Origin: Bacteroidales bacterium
GTDB lineage: Bacteria; Bacteroidota; Bacteroidia; Bacteroidales; DTGW01
Reading direction: 5' to 3'
DNA: 32,505 bases
Assembly: GCA_026416115.1 (NCBI GenBank)
Contig: JAOAFU010000161.1
Span: 1-32,505 of the forward strand
Shown here: piece after piece, positions 25,602 to 32,505 of the stretch
Layout: each line of letters starts with the position of its first letter
Position numbering within the stretch: the stretch's first letter is position 1
Notes under the pieces: generated by a model
What the model saw: only the letters and a program-made list of their open reading frames with translations
Told to the model about the DNA's origin: nothing
The model's database searches: none
Program-made: the position numbers and the translations under genes

Positions 25602-26779
25602 TGATAGAGCGAATTATAGGTTTTATTATTTATATTTTTTCATTTTTATTTGTTCGAAACAAAAACAAATGGGTTTTTGGAAGTTATGGAGGTTTTAATG
25701 ATAATTCAAAATATTTATTTTTATATATCATTAAAAATCACCCAAAGATAAAAGCTATTTGGATTTATGAAAAAAAACATTCTCAACAATTTATAAATTT
25801 TCCATTCAAAGCTTATTATCAATGGTCAATTAAAGGTTTATATCACTGCTTAACAGCGAAGGTATATATTTTTTCAGCATATTCGAAAGAAATAAACTTT
25901 TTTACTTCAGGAGGTGCAATTCTTTTCAATTTATGGCATGGGATTGGAATTAAAAAAATTGAATTTTTAATTGATTCTGGCCCGTTAAAAAAAAACTTTC
26001 AATTTAATTTACAGAATTTATGGAAATACCCTTGGATCTTTAGAAAACCTGATTATGTATTATCTACATCCTCCTACACGAGTGATAATTTTTTTGCACC
26101 AGCTTTTAGAATAAAAAAAAATCAATGTATAGAAATTGGCTATCCTCGTTGTGATATTTTATTCCTTACTCAAAGCCAAATTATTCAATACGTAAAGCAA
26201 TTTGAGAAAAAGGATATGATGAATTTATTGCTAAAAACTAAAGAGTATAATGAGATATATATATACATGCCAACCTGGAGAGAAGACAATAAGAATTTTG
26301 TGGTTAATGCAAAAATAGATTTTGAAAAAATTAATGAACTAGTTCGAACACAAAAATCTCTTTTCTTAATAAAATTACATGTAAATTCGAACTTGGATCT
26401 TGATAATTATTCAAAGTTATCAAATATAATTTTTCTTCCTACTAATTTGGATGTTTACCCTCTTCTTCCTTTTACCACTTGCCTAATTACAGACTATTCA
26501 TCTGTATATTTTGATTACTTACTTCTAAAAAAAAGAATAATATTATTTCCTTTTGATTATGAACAATATATTTTAAGAAATAGATCTATGTTATTCGATT
26601 ATAATGATACAATGATTGGAGAGAAAGTTTTTAATTTTGATTCTCTACTTGATTGCATTTCAAAACCTAAAAGAAAAATATCATACAATTTACAAATTGA
26701 GAAATTTTGGAATAATTATCATGGTAATGCCTCATATAGATGTACAGAATTTCTAAAAAAACTACTTAAAATAAATTAA
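25601..26779 (+). CDS. CDP-glycerol glycerophosphotransferase-like enzyme (Glyphos_transf, TagB/TagF family)
   Basis: The 392-residue protein has a hydrophobic N-terminal patch (about 5-19) and then the catalytic domain of the teichoic-acid glycerophosphotransferase family. Visible motifs are FGSYGGFNDNSKYLF, LWHGIGIKK (H113), IGYPRCD, YMPTWRED, IKLHVNSN (H260) and TCLITDYSSVYFDY (D298, S300, S301). H113 and H260 align with the two histidines known to be essential in TagF; the proline that normally follows the second is a valine here. It lacks the N-terminal GT2 domain of long teichoic-acid polymerases, so single transfer or short chains are plausible. Inferred: it adds glycerol phosphate from CDP-glycerol, made by the three genes at the operon start, onto the repeat unit or its lipid carrier. 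It overlaps the flippase stop by 1 nt. Confidence 0.88.
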   Translation: MIERIIGFIIYIFSFLFVRNKNKWVFGSYGGFNDNSKYLFLYIIKNHPKIKAIWIYEKKHSQQFINFPFKAYYQWSIKGLYHCLTAKVYIFSAYSKEINFFTSGGAILFNLWHGIGIKKIEFLIDSGPLKKNFQFNLQNLWKYPWIFRKPDYVLSTSSYTSDNFFAPAFRIKKNQCIEIGYPRCDILFLTQSQIIQYVKQFEKKDMMNLLLKTKEYNEIYIYMPTWREDNKNFVVNAKIDFEKINELVRTQKSLFLIKLHVNSNLDLDNYSKLSNIIFLPTNLDVYPLLPFTTCLITDYSSVYFDYLLLKKRIILFPFDYEQYILRNRSMLFDYNDTMIGEKVFNFDSLLDCISKPKRKISYNLQIEKFWNNYHGNASYRCTEFLKKLLKIN

Positions 26780-26784
26780 CCCCT

Positions 26785-27714
26785 ATGCAAAAAGCTTTGG
26801 TCTCAGTTATAATTCCTTGTTACAATGTTGAAATATATGTTGAAGAAGCAATATATTCTATTATGAATCAAACTTATAAAGATTTAGAAATTATTTGTAT
26901 CGATGACGGTTCTAAAGATCGAACAGGAGAAATACTACAAAAACTTTCGCATGAGGACAGTAGGATTATTTATATTCAACAAAAAAAAAATTTGAAAATT
27001 GTTGAAACTTTAAATAGAATATTACCTCTAACAAAAGGGGAATTTATTGCTCGTATGGATGCTGATGATATTTGCACCATAGATCGTATTGAAAAACAAG
27101 TTAATTTTATGCAAAAACACCCCGAGATTGCTGTTGTTGGAAGTTGGGCAATTAAATTTGGAAAAATAACGCGAAAATGGACACCTCCCACTTCCTCAGA
27201 AGACATTGTAGAAGAATTATTTCTTGGTTCCCCAATTCCTCATTCAGTAGTAATGTTTCGAAGATCAATCTTGAAAGATATCATATATGACAAAAATTAT
27301 TTGTATGTTGAAGATTATAAGCTTTGGTTTGATCTTTCAAAAAAATATAAATTAGCAAATATTCCAGAATTTTTATTATACTATAGAATTCATTCATCTC
27401 AAACCTGCTTTGAAAATCCAGTTCAGACAATGAATTTAAAGAAACTCAAAATTGAAATTATTAATTATTATTTAGCAAAATATGGTACTTCTATAACAAT
27501 TGAAGATTTTTTTGGAATTAAAAGTTTAAATTTATTGAAAATAGCTAAAACTAAAGTACCACGTAATTTGTATTTAATGATGAAAACTAGTGTTTATTTA
27601 AATTCAAGAGCTTCAATTTTTACTTTCCTATATTTTTTTATTAGTCTTGATTTTATTTCATTAAAAAAAAGATTTTTTGTAAGAATCATATCTAAACATC
27701 TTCTAAAAAAGTAA
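26785..27714 (+). CDS. Family 2 glycosyltransferase
   Basis: The 309-residue protein has a GT-A domain: VSVIIPCYNVEIYVEEAI, ICIDDGSKDRTGE (D40, D41), and FIARMDADDICTIDRI with the metal-binding D92-x-D94. The GSPIPHSVVMFRR and YVEDYKLWFDLSKKY segments place it with O-antigen/capsule GT2s that build repeat units. Donor and acceptor cannot be deduced. It contains a run of ten A (26981-26990) in the codons for residues 66-69, the longest A-run I noticed in the window. It starts 5 nt after the glycerophosphotransferase and resembles the partial GT2 at 32029 in the same motifs despite very different base composition. Confidence 0.92.
   Translation: MQKALVSVIIPCYNVEIYVEEAIYSIMNQTYKDLEIICIDDGSKDRTGEILQKLSHEDSRIIYIQQKKNLKIVETLNRILPLTKGEFIARMDADDICTIDRIEKQVNFMQKHPEIAVVGSWAIKFGKITRKWTPPTSSEDIVEELFLGSPIPHSVVMFRRSILKDIIYDKNYLYVEDYKLWFDLSKKYKLANIPEFLLYYRIHSSQTCFENPVQTMNLKKLKIEIINYYLAKYGTSITIEDFFGIKSLNLLKIAKTKVPRNLYLMMKTSVYLNSRASIFTFLYFFISLDFISLKKRFFVRIISKHLLKK
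26981..26990 (+). repeat. Ten-base poly-A tract inside a GT2 gene
   Basis: An uninterrupted A10 lies about 200 nt into the GT2 gene at 26785. A change of one or two bases would shift the frame early in the catalytic domain, before the D-A-D motif. Several 8-9 base A-runs occur in neighbouring island genes (25987, 26113, 28147, 31907), so this may reflect AT bias and lysine codons only. Confidence 0.7.
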
Positions 27715-27718
27715 AACT

Positions 27719-28804
27719 ATGTCATCTGAAGGGTATTTAGTTGATATTTTTAAGATTCTGAGATTTTTGTATTCTAAGAAAAAAAGCATATTAATTACAA
27801 CATGCATTTCTTTCGTTATGGGAGTAATCATTGCTTTAACGAGTAGAACAGAGTATACAATTGAAATTCAGGCAATACCAATTACTGGTAATACTAAAGG
27901 AGGATTATCCGGAATTATACCATCGACTTTGTCAGCCTTAGGTGCTAATATTAATTTGTCTAATATTGATAATCCTACCGATATTGCAGTAAATGTTTAT
28001 CCTGTTCTTTTTAATTCTAGACCTTTTAAAATGGCTATTTTAAATTCAAATATTAGATTTGAAAAACCTGACACTGTCTTGCCTCTATCAATTTATCTCG
28101 AGAAATATCAACCATTTTCTTTACCAAGTGCTTTTTTTACTTCAGTAAAAAAAATTCCGAATATATTTTCATTAATGAGCAGTGATAAGCAAAAAAATGT
28201 TGTTTCAAACAACATAGATTCAAATATTTTAGTTTTTGATAAAAAAATAGAAGATTTATTTTTTGAACTTGATAGTAGAATAAAAATAAAAGTAGATCAA
28301 CTTAATAATAATTTAATTACTCTTACTATTAAATTACCGGACAAAATAGGTGTAGCAGAACTTGGCAAAAAAATAGTAACTATGCTAAATGATGCTATTA
28401 TTAACTACAAAATACAGAAAGCAAAAACAGACGCTGAATTTATTGAAGGCCGATATAAAGAGGCTTATTCAAAATTTGTAAAAGCCCAAATGAATTTATC
28501 TACCTTTCGTGACCAAAATAAGAGTATTATTTCTGCGTCAGCCAAAGCAATAGAAGAAAGGCTTATTATGGAATTCAATATAGCATATAATGTTTATAAT
28601 AGTTTAGCAATGCAACTAGAACAGGCACAGTTAAAAATCCAAGAAAACAAACCTGTTTTGCAAATAATAGAACCTGCTTATGTCCCTAATTATAAAAGTG
28701 GACCTAAACGGATATTGATCGTTACTCTGACAACATTATTTGGTCTATTTGTTTCTGTAGTTTATGTTTATTGTAAAAATAATTTATACTTTAAAATCTC
28801 ATAA
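27719..28804 (+). CDS. wzz: Wzz-type chain-length determinant
   Basis: The 361-residue protein has the polysaccharide co-polymerase layout: a short cytoplasmic start (GYLVDIFKILRFLYSKKK), one membrane helix at about residues 23-42, a long periplasmic region with helical stretches (about 235-315), and a second membrane helix at about 332-354 preceded by PNYKSGPKR, close to the Pro/Gly-rich motif before TM2 of Wzz proteins. It lacks a tyrosine kinase domain, so it is the Wzz rather than the Wzc type. It should set O-antigen or capsule chain length with the polymerase encoded immediately downstream (2-nt gap). Confidence 0.85.
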   Translation: MSSEGYLVDIFKILRFLYSKKKSILITTCISFVMGVIIALTSRTEYTIEIQAIPITGNTKGGLSGIIPSTLSALGANINLSNIDNPTDIAVNVYPVLFNSRPFKMAILNSNIRFEKPDTVLPLSIYLEKYQPFSLPSAFFTSVKKIPNIFSLMSSDKQKNVVSNNIDSNILVFDKKIEDLFFELDSRIKIKVDQLNNNLITLTIKLPDKIGVAELGKKIVTMLNDAIINYKIQKAKTDAEFIEGRYKEAYSKFVKAQMNLSTFRDQNKSIISASAKAIEERLIMEFNIAYNVYNSLAMQLEQAQLKIQENKPVLQIIEPAYVPNYKSGPKRILIVTLTTLFGLFVSVVYVYCKNNLYFKIS

Positions 28805-28806
28805 GA

Positions 28807-29958
28807 GTGATATCCTTTGAACATTATATTAACTCCAAAGAACTTCGAATTCATATAATGAGTTTTGTAGTTTGGATATCTTTTTTTCTTGTAATTTTTT
28901 CAACTAACTATTTGGAAAAAGATGTAGGTGTTTCTTTTATTAGTCTTGCAAACATTCGCTATATTTTATATCCTTTGCTTTTTGTGGCTTTGACAATTCA
29001 AGTAATTATTGGTCAAAAGATTAAAAAGAATTTATTTAACACTTTTTTTTTAGCATTAATTTTTGTTACAATTTTACAGTTAATATATTCCGAAATTAAC
29101 TTTTCCGTTCTATTTCGTTTATTATTATTATTGCCACTTGCATTTGTAACTAAAATAGAATACCGCTATCCCTTTTTAGAGAAAATATTATTAACAGTTG
29201 CTATATTGTTATCTATTGTTTATAGTTATTCTTTAGGTTTTATAGGTAATGATAATCGTTTTGTTGCAAACTCAGATGATCCTAATGTTTCTGCTTTGAC
29301 ATTTTTACTCGGTTTTTATTTTTCACATCGTCGTGATTATAAAGTTTTGAAGCTTTGTTTTCTTCTTTTAGGTCTTTTTACATTAAGTAGAAATTTTATT
29401 GGTTCAATAATTATTTTTTACTTGATTAGTTATTCAAAAAAAAATAACCTTGTAAAAAAAATCTTACTAAAAATTCCAATTTGGACTGCAATTTTGGTGT
29501 TAAATTTTACCCTGTTTTCTGTTGGCAGTATTGTAACATTGAAAAGTAAAGATAGCTTTATATATTCTGTGAATAATAGCTCAAGAATTTTACATTGGAA
29601 AGATACTTCAAATAAACGTCGAATGTTATATAATCAACTGGCTATTATTTACCTTTTTAGTAATTCAAACAGTTTGATTTATGGTTACGGTGAAAACTAT
29701 ACCTTTCGCAAAGATATCATTATGCCAAAATCTGTTCACAACACTTTTTTGGATATAATGATGTCATATGGTGTAGTTTTTGCTGTTCTATTAATCATTG
29801 TAATATCTAAAGTTCTTCAACAAGTGATAAATGAAACGAATTTTGAATATTTTTATAGCTATTTGTTCTTCACTTTATTTCTTCCAGGTTGCTTTAGTGG
29901 ATTTATATTATATGCATTCTATGCAATCTTATCTTTGCAAAAACCCGAAAAAACCTAA
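28807..29958 (+). CDS. wzy: Probable O-antigen polymerase (Wzy)
   Basis: This 383-residue polytopic protein has about ten to twelve hydrophobic segments and one larger hydrophilic loop (about residues 245-305, NNSSRILHWKDTSNKRRMLY to the KSVHNTFLD motif). The H-N-x-F-L-D-x-x-x-x-Y-G element (around residues 313-324) corresponds to the signature near the end of the big periplasmic loop in Wzy/ligase-fold proteins. Sequence divergence is normal for Wzy, so the call rests on topology, motif and location next to Wzz and Wzx. The start is GTG at 28807, 2 nt after the Wzz stop; ATG 28858 would give a protein 17 residues shorter that still contains every membrane segment. Confidence 0.8.
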   Translation: MISFEHYINSKELRIHIMSFVVWISFFLVIFSTNYLEKDVGVSFISLANIRYILYPLLFVALTIQVIIGQKIKKNLFNTFFLALIFVTILQLIYSEINFSVLFRLLLLLPLAFVTKIEYRYPFLEKILLTVAILLSIVYSYSLGFIGNDNRFVANSDDPNVSALTFLLGFYFSHRRDYKVLKLCFLLLGLFTLSRNFIGSIIIFYLISYSKKNNLVKKILLKIPIWTAILVLNFTLFSVGSIVTLKSKDSFIYSVNNSSRILHWKDTSNKRRMLYNQLAIIYLFSNSNSLIYGYGENYTFRKDIIMPKSVHNTFLDIMMSYGVVFAVLLIIVISKVLQQVINETNFEYFYSYLFFTLFLPGCFSGFILYAFYAILSLQKPEKT

Positions 29959-29964
29959 TCTTGG

Positions 29965-30984
29965 ATGATAAAGATAAGCATAATTATTCCTATTTATAAA
30001 ACTGAAAAATATATTGTACACTGTGTAAAATCAATTATTCCATTTCTTTCACAATATACTGAATGTATATTTATCGATGATGGATCACCTGACAATGCAT
30101 TAAGTTTAGCTGTTAATTTGGTCAAAGGATTTAATTATAAAACCATTCAACAACCGAATAGTGGTTTGTCCGTCGCAAGAAACAATGGGATCCTCAACTC
30201 AAATGGAGAATATGTCTTTTTTTTAGATTCTGACGATTGGATTGATGGCGATATTAATTTTTTGTATAATTATGCCAAACTTAAGAACTTGGACATCCTT
30301 TCATTCAACTTTAAAAAATATTATGAATGCTGTAGAAAATTGGTATATTCAAAAAAAAATATACCCCCGCAAATTATGACAGGTAGTGAATATTTTTTTT
30401 ATCTTCAAAAAAATAATTTATTCAATGAATTAACGCAGATATATTTATATAGGCGCGAATTTTTAATTGCTAATAACTTATTTTTCTTAGAAGGTATAAA
30501 GCATGAGGATAATGAATTTACTCCCAGAGCAATTCTATTAAGCAAGAGAATAGCTTACCTTGAAAACCCTATATATATTTATCGAAAAAGAGAAAATTCA
30601 ATTACTACTACAATAGACTCTAAACGATTATTTGATTTATTATTGATTACAGAAAGTCTTAATAAATTTCAAGAAATTAACAAAAACGACAACATACTTA
30701 TAAGTAAGGGTTTAGCAATATATGGTGCAAGATTTCTTAAGAAAATACTTTATTTGAATGCTTTGCTAAAAATATCTGGACAAATTGTAGAAGACGTAAA
30801 AGTAAAAGTGAAAAATTCAAAATTTTTAAGAGAATCTGTTCATCAATGTGATGTATTTAAAGTTAAACTTGAAGGGCTTTTAATTTTACATTTTTTTACA
30901 ATTAGCCTATATTTATATCAATATTATTTAAAATTTCGTAATACTTATGCCAAGTTTAAGAATCGTAGTGATTGGAAAAAATGA
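29965..30984 (+). CDS. Family 2 glycosyltransferase
   Basis: The 339-residue protein has a GT-A fold: ISIIIPIYKTEKYIVHCVKS, CIFIDDGSPDNAL (D38, D39), PNSGLSVARNNGI and YVFFLDSDDWIDG (D88-x-D90). GLSVARNNG and DSDDW are standard motifs of capsule and LPS GT2 enzymes. A soluble domain of about 130 residues follows and the C-terminus is hydrophobic, perhaps a membrane-associated segment (LLILHFFTISLYLYQYYLKF). Substrate unknown. It starts 6 nt after wzy and its last 38 nt overlap the next GT2 gene in another frame. Confidence 0.9.
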   Translation: MIKISIIIPIYKTEKYIVHCVKSIIPFLSQYTECIFIDDGSPDNALSLAVNLVKGFNYKTIQQPNSGLSVARNNGILNSNGEYVFFLDSDDWIDGDINFLYNYAKLKNLDILSFNFKKYYECCRKLVYSKKNIPPQIMTGSEYFFYLQKNNLFNELTQIYLYRREFLIANNLFFLEGIKHEDNEFTPRAILLSKRIAYLENPIYIYRKRENSITTTIDSKRLFDLLLITESLNKFQEINKNDNILISKGLAIYGARFLKKILYLNALLKISGQIVEDVKVKVKNSKFLRESVHQCDVFKVKLEGLLILHFFTISLYLYQYYLKFRNTYAKFKNRSDWKK

Positions 30985-31924
30985 AAGTAAAACATTAAAA
31001 AGAGTTTTACAATCTGTTTTAATAGCAAGCAAAAATTTTGAAAATATATTTAATAAAGCGCCAGAAACAATATATGTAGATAGTATGTCTACCGATAATT
31101 CTTTGCAAATAGTTAAAGAATATAATATCTCGTTTAAAATTATTTATGATAATCCCAACCCTGCTAAAGCTAGAAATGCAGGTTTGCAAGATTGCTGTAC
31201 AGATTATATTTTTTTTCTTGATGGTGATACTGAAGTCGACCCTATGTGGCTAGTAGAAGGTGTAAGTTTTTTGGAAAAAAATAAAGAAATTGCAGGAGTT
31301 GGTGGTATGTTAACTAATGTGTTTTATTCAAATAATGATAATCCTAAATTTGTCATTGAAAATTATCGAAATGTTGTAAAAAATATTGAAGAAATAAATG
31401 ACAGTGTTGGCGGTACATTCCTTTATCGCACCATTTGCATTAGATACATTAATGGTTTTAATGAATTTTTACGTGTTTCCGAAGAGTTTGAATTAATTTT
31501 AAGATTACTTTATAAAAATCAACGAGTGGTAAGAATAAAAAAAAAGATGGCAACTCATCATGATTATAAAACAAAAGTAAATTTAATTAGCTTTTTTAGA
31601 AGAAATCTTTTTACCTATGAAATTTTTACTCCGGGATACGTTATTGTTAATGTTCCTAAAAATAAGAATGTTATAAAAAAAATTTTGTTTAGATATAGTT
31701 ATCAATTTTTATATATACCAATTGTTACTTCGGCAACCATTTTGTTTTATTTTAAATACTATATTGGAAGTTTAATAATGCTTATTTTGTTAATAATTGC
31801 TTCATTTTTTTATAAAAAGTTCGATTTCAAACGTTCTCTCATTGCAATTTTTAGTAATATTTTTTTTTCATTCGGACTTTATGCAGGTATTGTTTTTTAT
31901 TATTTCAAAAAAAAATCACATTGA
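30947..31924 (+). CDS. Family 2 glycosyltransferase with C-terminal membrane segments
   Basis: The 325-residue protein has its GT-A domain in residues 1-230: RIVVIGKNESKTLKRVLQS, ETIYVDSMSTDNS (D45), NPAKARNAGL and YIFFLDGDTEVDP (D92-x-D94). After it, two or three hydrophobic helices (about 245-315) resemble those of GT2 enzymes that act on polyprenyl-linked substrates, so it may be a membrane-tethered transferase. VDSMSTDNS in place of the usual DDGS is common in this subgroup. It overlaps the preceding gene by 38 nt and is the last gene with island composition. Confidence 0.9.
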   Translation: MPSLRIVVIGKNESKTLKRVLQSVLIASKNFENIFNKAPETIYVDSMSTDNSLQIVKEYNISFKIIYDNPNPAKARNAGLQDCCTDYIFFLDGDTEVDPMWLVEGVSFLEKNKEIAGVGGMLTNVFYSNNDNPKFVIENYRNVVKNIEEINDSVGGTFLYRTICIRYINGFNEFLRVSEEFELILRLLYKNQRVVRIKKKMATHHDYKTKVNLISFFRRNLFTYEIFTPGYVIVNVPKNKNVIKKILFRYSYQFLYIPIVTSATILFYFKYYIGSLIMLILLIIASFFYKKFDFKRSLIAIFSNIFFSFGLYAGIVFYYFKKKSH

Positions 31925-31968
31925 AAGCTACAAAAATATCAGAAAACAAGACACAATATTTAAGATAG

Positions 31969-31976
31969 TATTTTTG
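31969..31976 (+). promoter_or_regulatory. -7 element upstream of the last GT2
   Basis: TATTTTTG matches TAnnTTTG exactly in the 104-nt gap between the last island gene and the host-like GT2, 52 nt before its ATG. No -33 TTG was seen. Confidence 0.35.
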
Positions 31977-32028
31977 TATTAATAACCTACTAATCAATCC
32001 CTAAAATCTATATTATTTATATATCATC

Positions 32029-32505
32029 ATGAATAATAATATTGCATGCCTTTTACCTTTATACATAAACGATAACGCCCATTACCTTAAGCTGGCAATC
32101 GAAAGTCTCGTCAATCAGCCATGTAAGCTAATTCTTTTATGCGATGGGCCAATTAAGGATGAGCATGAAAAAATTTTACAGCAATATAATAGTAAAATCG
32201 AAATTCTTCGCTTTTCAGCAAATCGAGGCCTGGCTGCTGTCTTAAACGACGGCATTCGGTACGCTCTCGAAAATGGTTTCGAATTTATTGCACGCATGGA
32301 TGCCGATGATATTGCCTTACCCGATAGGATAGCAAGTCAGTATACATTTCTTACCGCCAATCCCCAAATCGACGTTGTTGGTGGCGCTATTGAAGAAATA
32401 GACGAAAACAGTTTGCCAACTGGAAAAATTGTTTCGTACCCTTTGACACACGAAGCATGCTTCAAATTTTTTAGTGCACGCGATCCTCTTGCTCATCCAG
32501 CCGTA
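32029..32505 (+). CDS. Family 2 glycosyltransferase, C-terminus cut by window end
   Basis: The frame is open for 159 codons from ATG 32029 to the last base of the window. The protein shows ACLLPLYINDNAHYLKLAIE, LLCDGPIKDEH, ANRGLAAVLNDGI and FIARMDADDIALPDRI (D91-x-D93), a GT2 N-terminal half. The MDADD-x-x-x-x-x-DRI core is shared with the island GT2 at 26785, so the two are related enzymes. Its G+C and CpG content are like the genes left of the island, which marks the right edge of the compositional change. It may still belong to the same glycan pathway. Confidence 0.9.
   Translation, partial: MNNNIACLLPLYINDNAHYLKLAIESLVNQPCKLILLCDGPIKDEHEKILQQYNSKIEILRFSANRGLAAVLNDGIRYALENGFEFIARMDADDIALPDRIASQYTFLTANPQIDVVGGAIEEIDENSLPTGKIVSYPLTHEACFKFFSARDPLAHPAV

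Larger units (their letters stand above)
21781..31924 (+). other. AT-rich, CpG-poor surface-polysaccharide island (ten-gene operon)
   Basis: Base composition shifts at the dusB/21799 junction and shifts back by 32029. Hand counts of single 60-nt lines: dusB at 21241 has 30 G+C, porX at 9961 has 31; island lines at 22381 and 28261 have 14 and 10; the GT2 at 32341 has 25. The host line at 9961 has five CpG, the two island lines none. All ten genes are on the plus strand with gaps of 1-6 nt or overlaps. No transposase, integrase or flanking repeat was seen, so transfer by homologous replacement of a glycan locus is the likelier explanation. Confidence 0.8.

Noticed and set aside
21781-32028. Island carried by a transposon or insertion sequence
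   Set aside because: No transposase, recombinase or inverted/direct terminal repeats were seen at either edge.

Overview
The window comes from a Bacteroidota genome, most likely class Bacteroidia. Three lines of evidence point there. (i) It carries the type IX secretion genes porW/sprE and porX, which are confined to this phylum. (ii) Motifs of the form TAnnTTTG, the -7 element of the Bacteroidota primary sigma factor, sit in front of many genes, while Shine-Dalgarno sequences are rare. (iii) The gene content is typical of the phylum: a DUF2723 membrane protein, a SUI1-type initiation-factor homologue, a cytidylate kinase-like protein, KdsB and an O-antigen ligase. I do not assign genus or species.

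Layout. Positions 1-4088 (minus strand): a family 4 glycosyltransferase cut by the window start, followed upstream by a 1013-residue DUF2723 polytopic protein, 12 nt apart. 4209-5055 (plus): a GNAT acetyltransferase and SUI1, 1 nt apart, converging on a cytidylate kinase-like gene (5061-5750). 6139-10386 (plus): the type IX secretion pair PorW (TTG start) and PorX (receiver plus PglZ domain). 10576-11967: Xaa-Pro aminopeptidase. 11992-12062 (minus): tRNA-Cys(GCA). 12133-15447 (plus): family 4 glycosyltransferase, esterase-like lipoprotein and RadC in tight succession. 15494-16237 (minus): KdsB. 16479-17354 (plus): membrane-anchored coiled-coil protein. A hairpin terminator at 17436-17465 separates it from a minus-strand group: 3-methyladenine glycosylase, O-antigen ligase and CPBP protease (17457-20592). 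20782-21774 (plus): DusB.

From 21781 to about 31924 the composition changes abruptly. The DNA becomes very AT-rich and CpG-poor, and all ten genes run on the plus strand with gaps of a few bases or overlaps. This is a surface-polysaccharide operon: a glycerol-1-phosphate dehydrogenase-like enzyme, a sugar/choline/glycerol-phosphate nucleotidyltransferase, a HAD-IIA phosphatase, a Wzx flippase, a CDP-glycerol glycerophosphotransferase-like enzyme, a GT2, a Wzz-like chain-length regulator, a probable Wzy polymerase and two more GT2s. The first three genes plus the glycerophosphotransferase look like a self-contained route for making an activated glycerol phosphate (CDP-glycerol or a positional/stereo isomer) and putting it on a Wzx/Wzy-made glycan. 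This is the most interesting system in the window. At 32029 a further GT2 (cut by the window end) has host-like composition again.

Taken together, much of the window serves the cell envelope: Kdo activation (KdsB), O-antigen assembly (Wzx/Wzy/Wzz/GTs), ligation to lipid A core (ligase), possible protein glycosylation (DUF2723 and its GT) and the PorW/PorX parts of type IX secretion, whose cargo in some relatives is anchored to a special LPS. Housekeeping genes (RadC, Mpg, DusB, PepP, tRNA-Cys) are interspersed. No transposase, integrase, CRISPR array or rRNA was seen.
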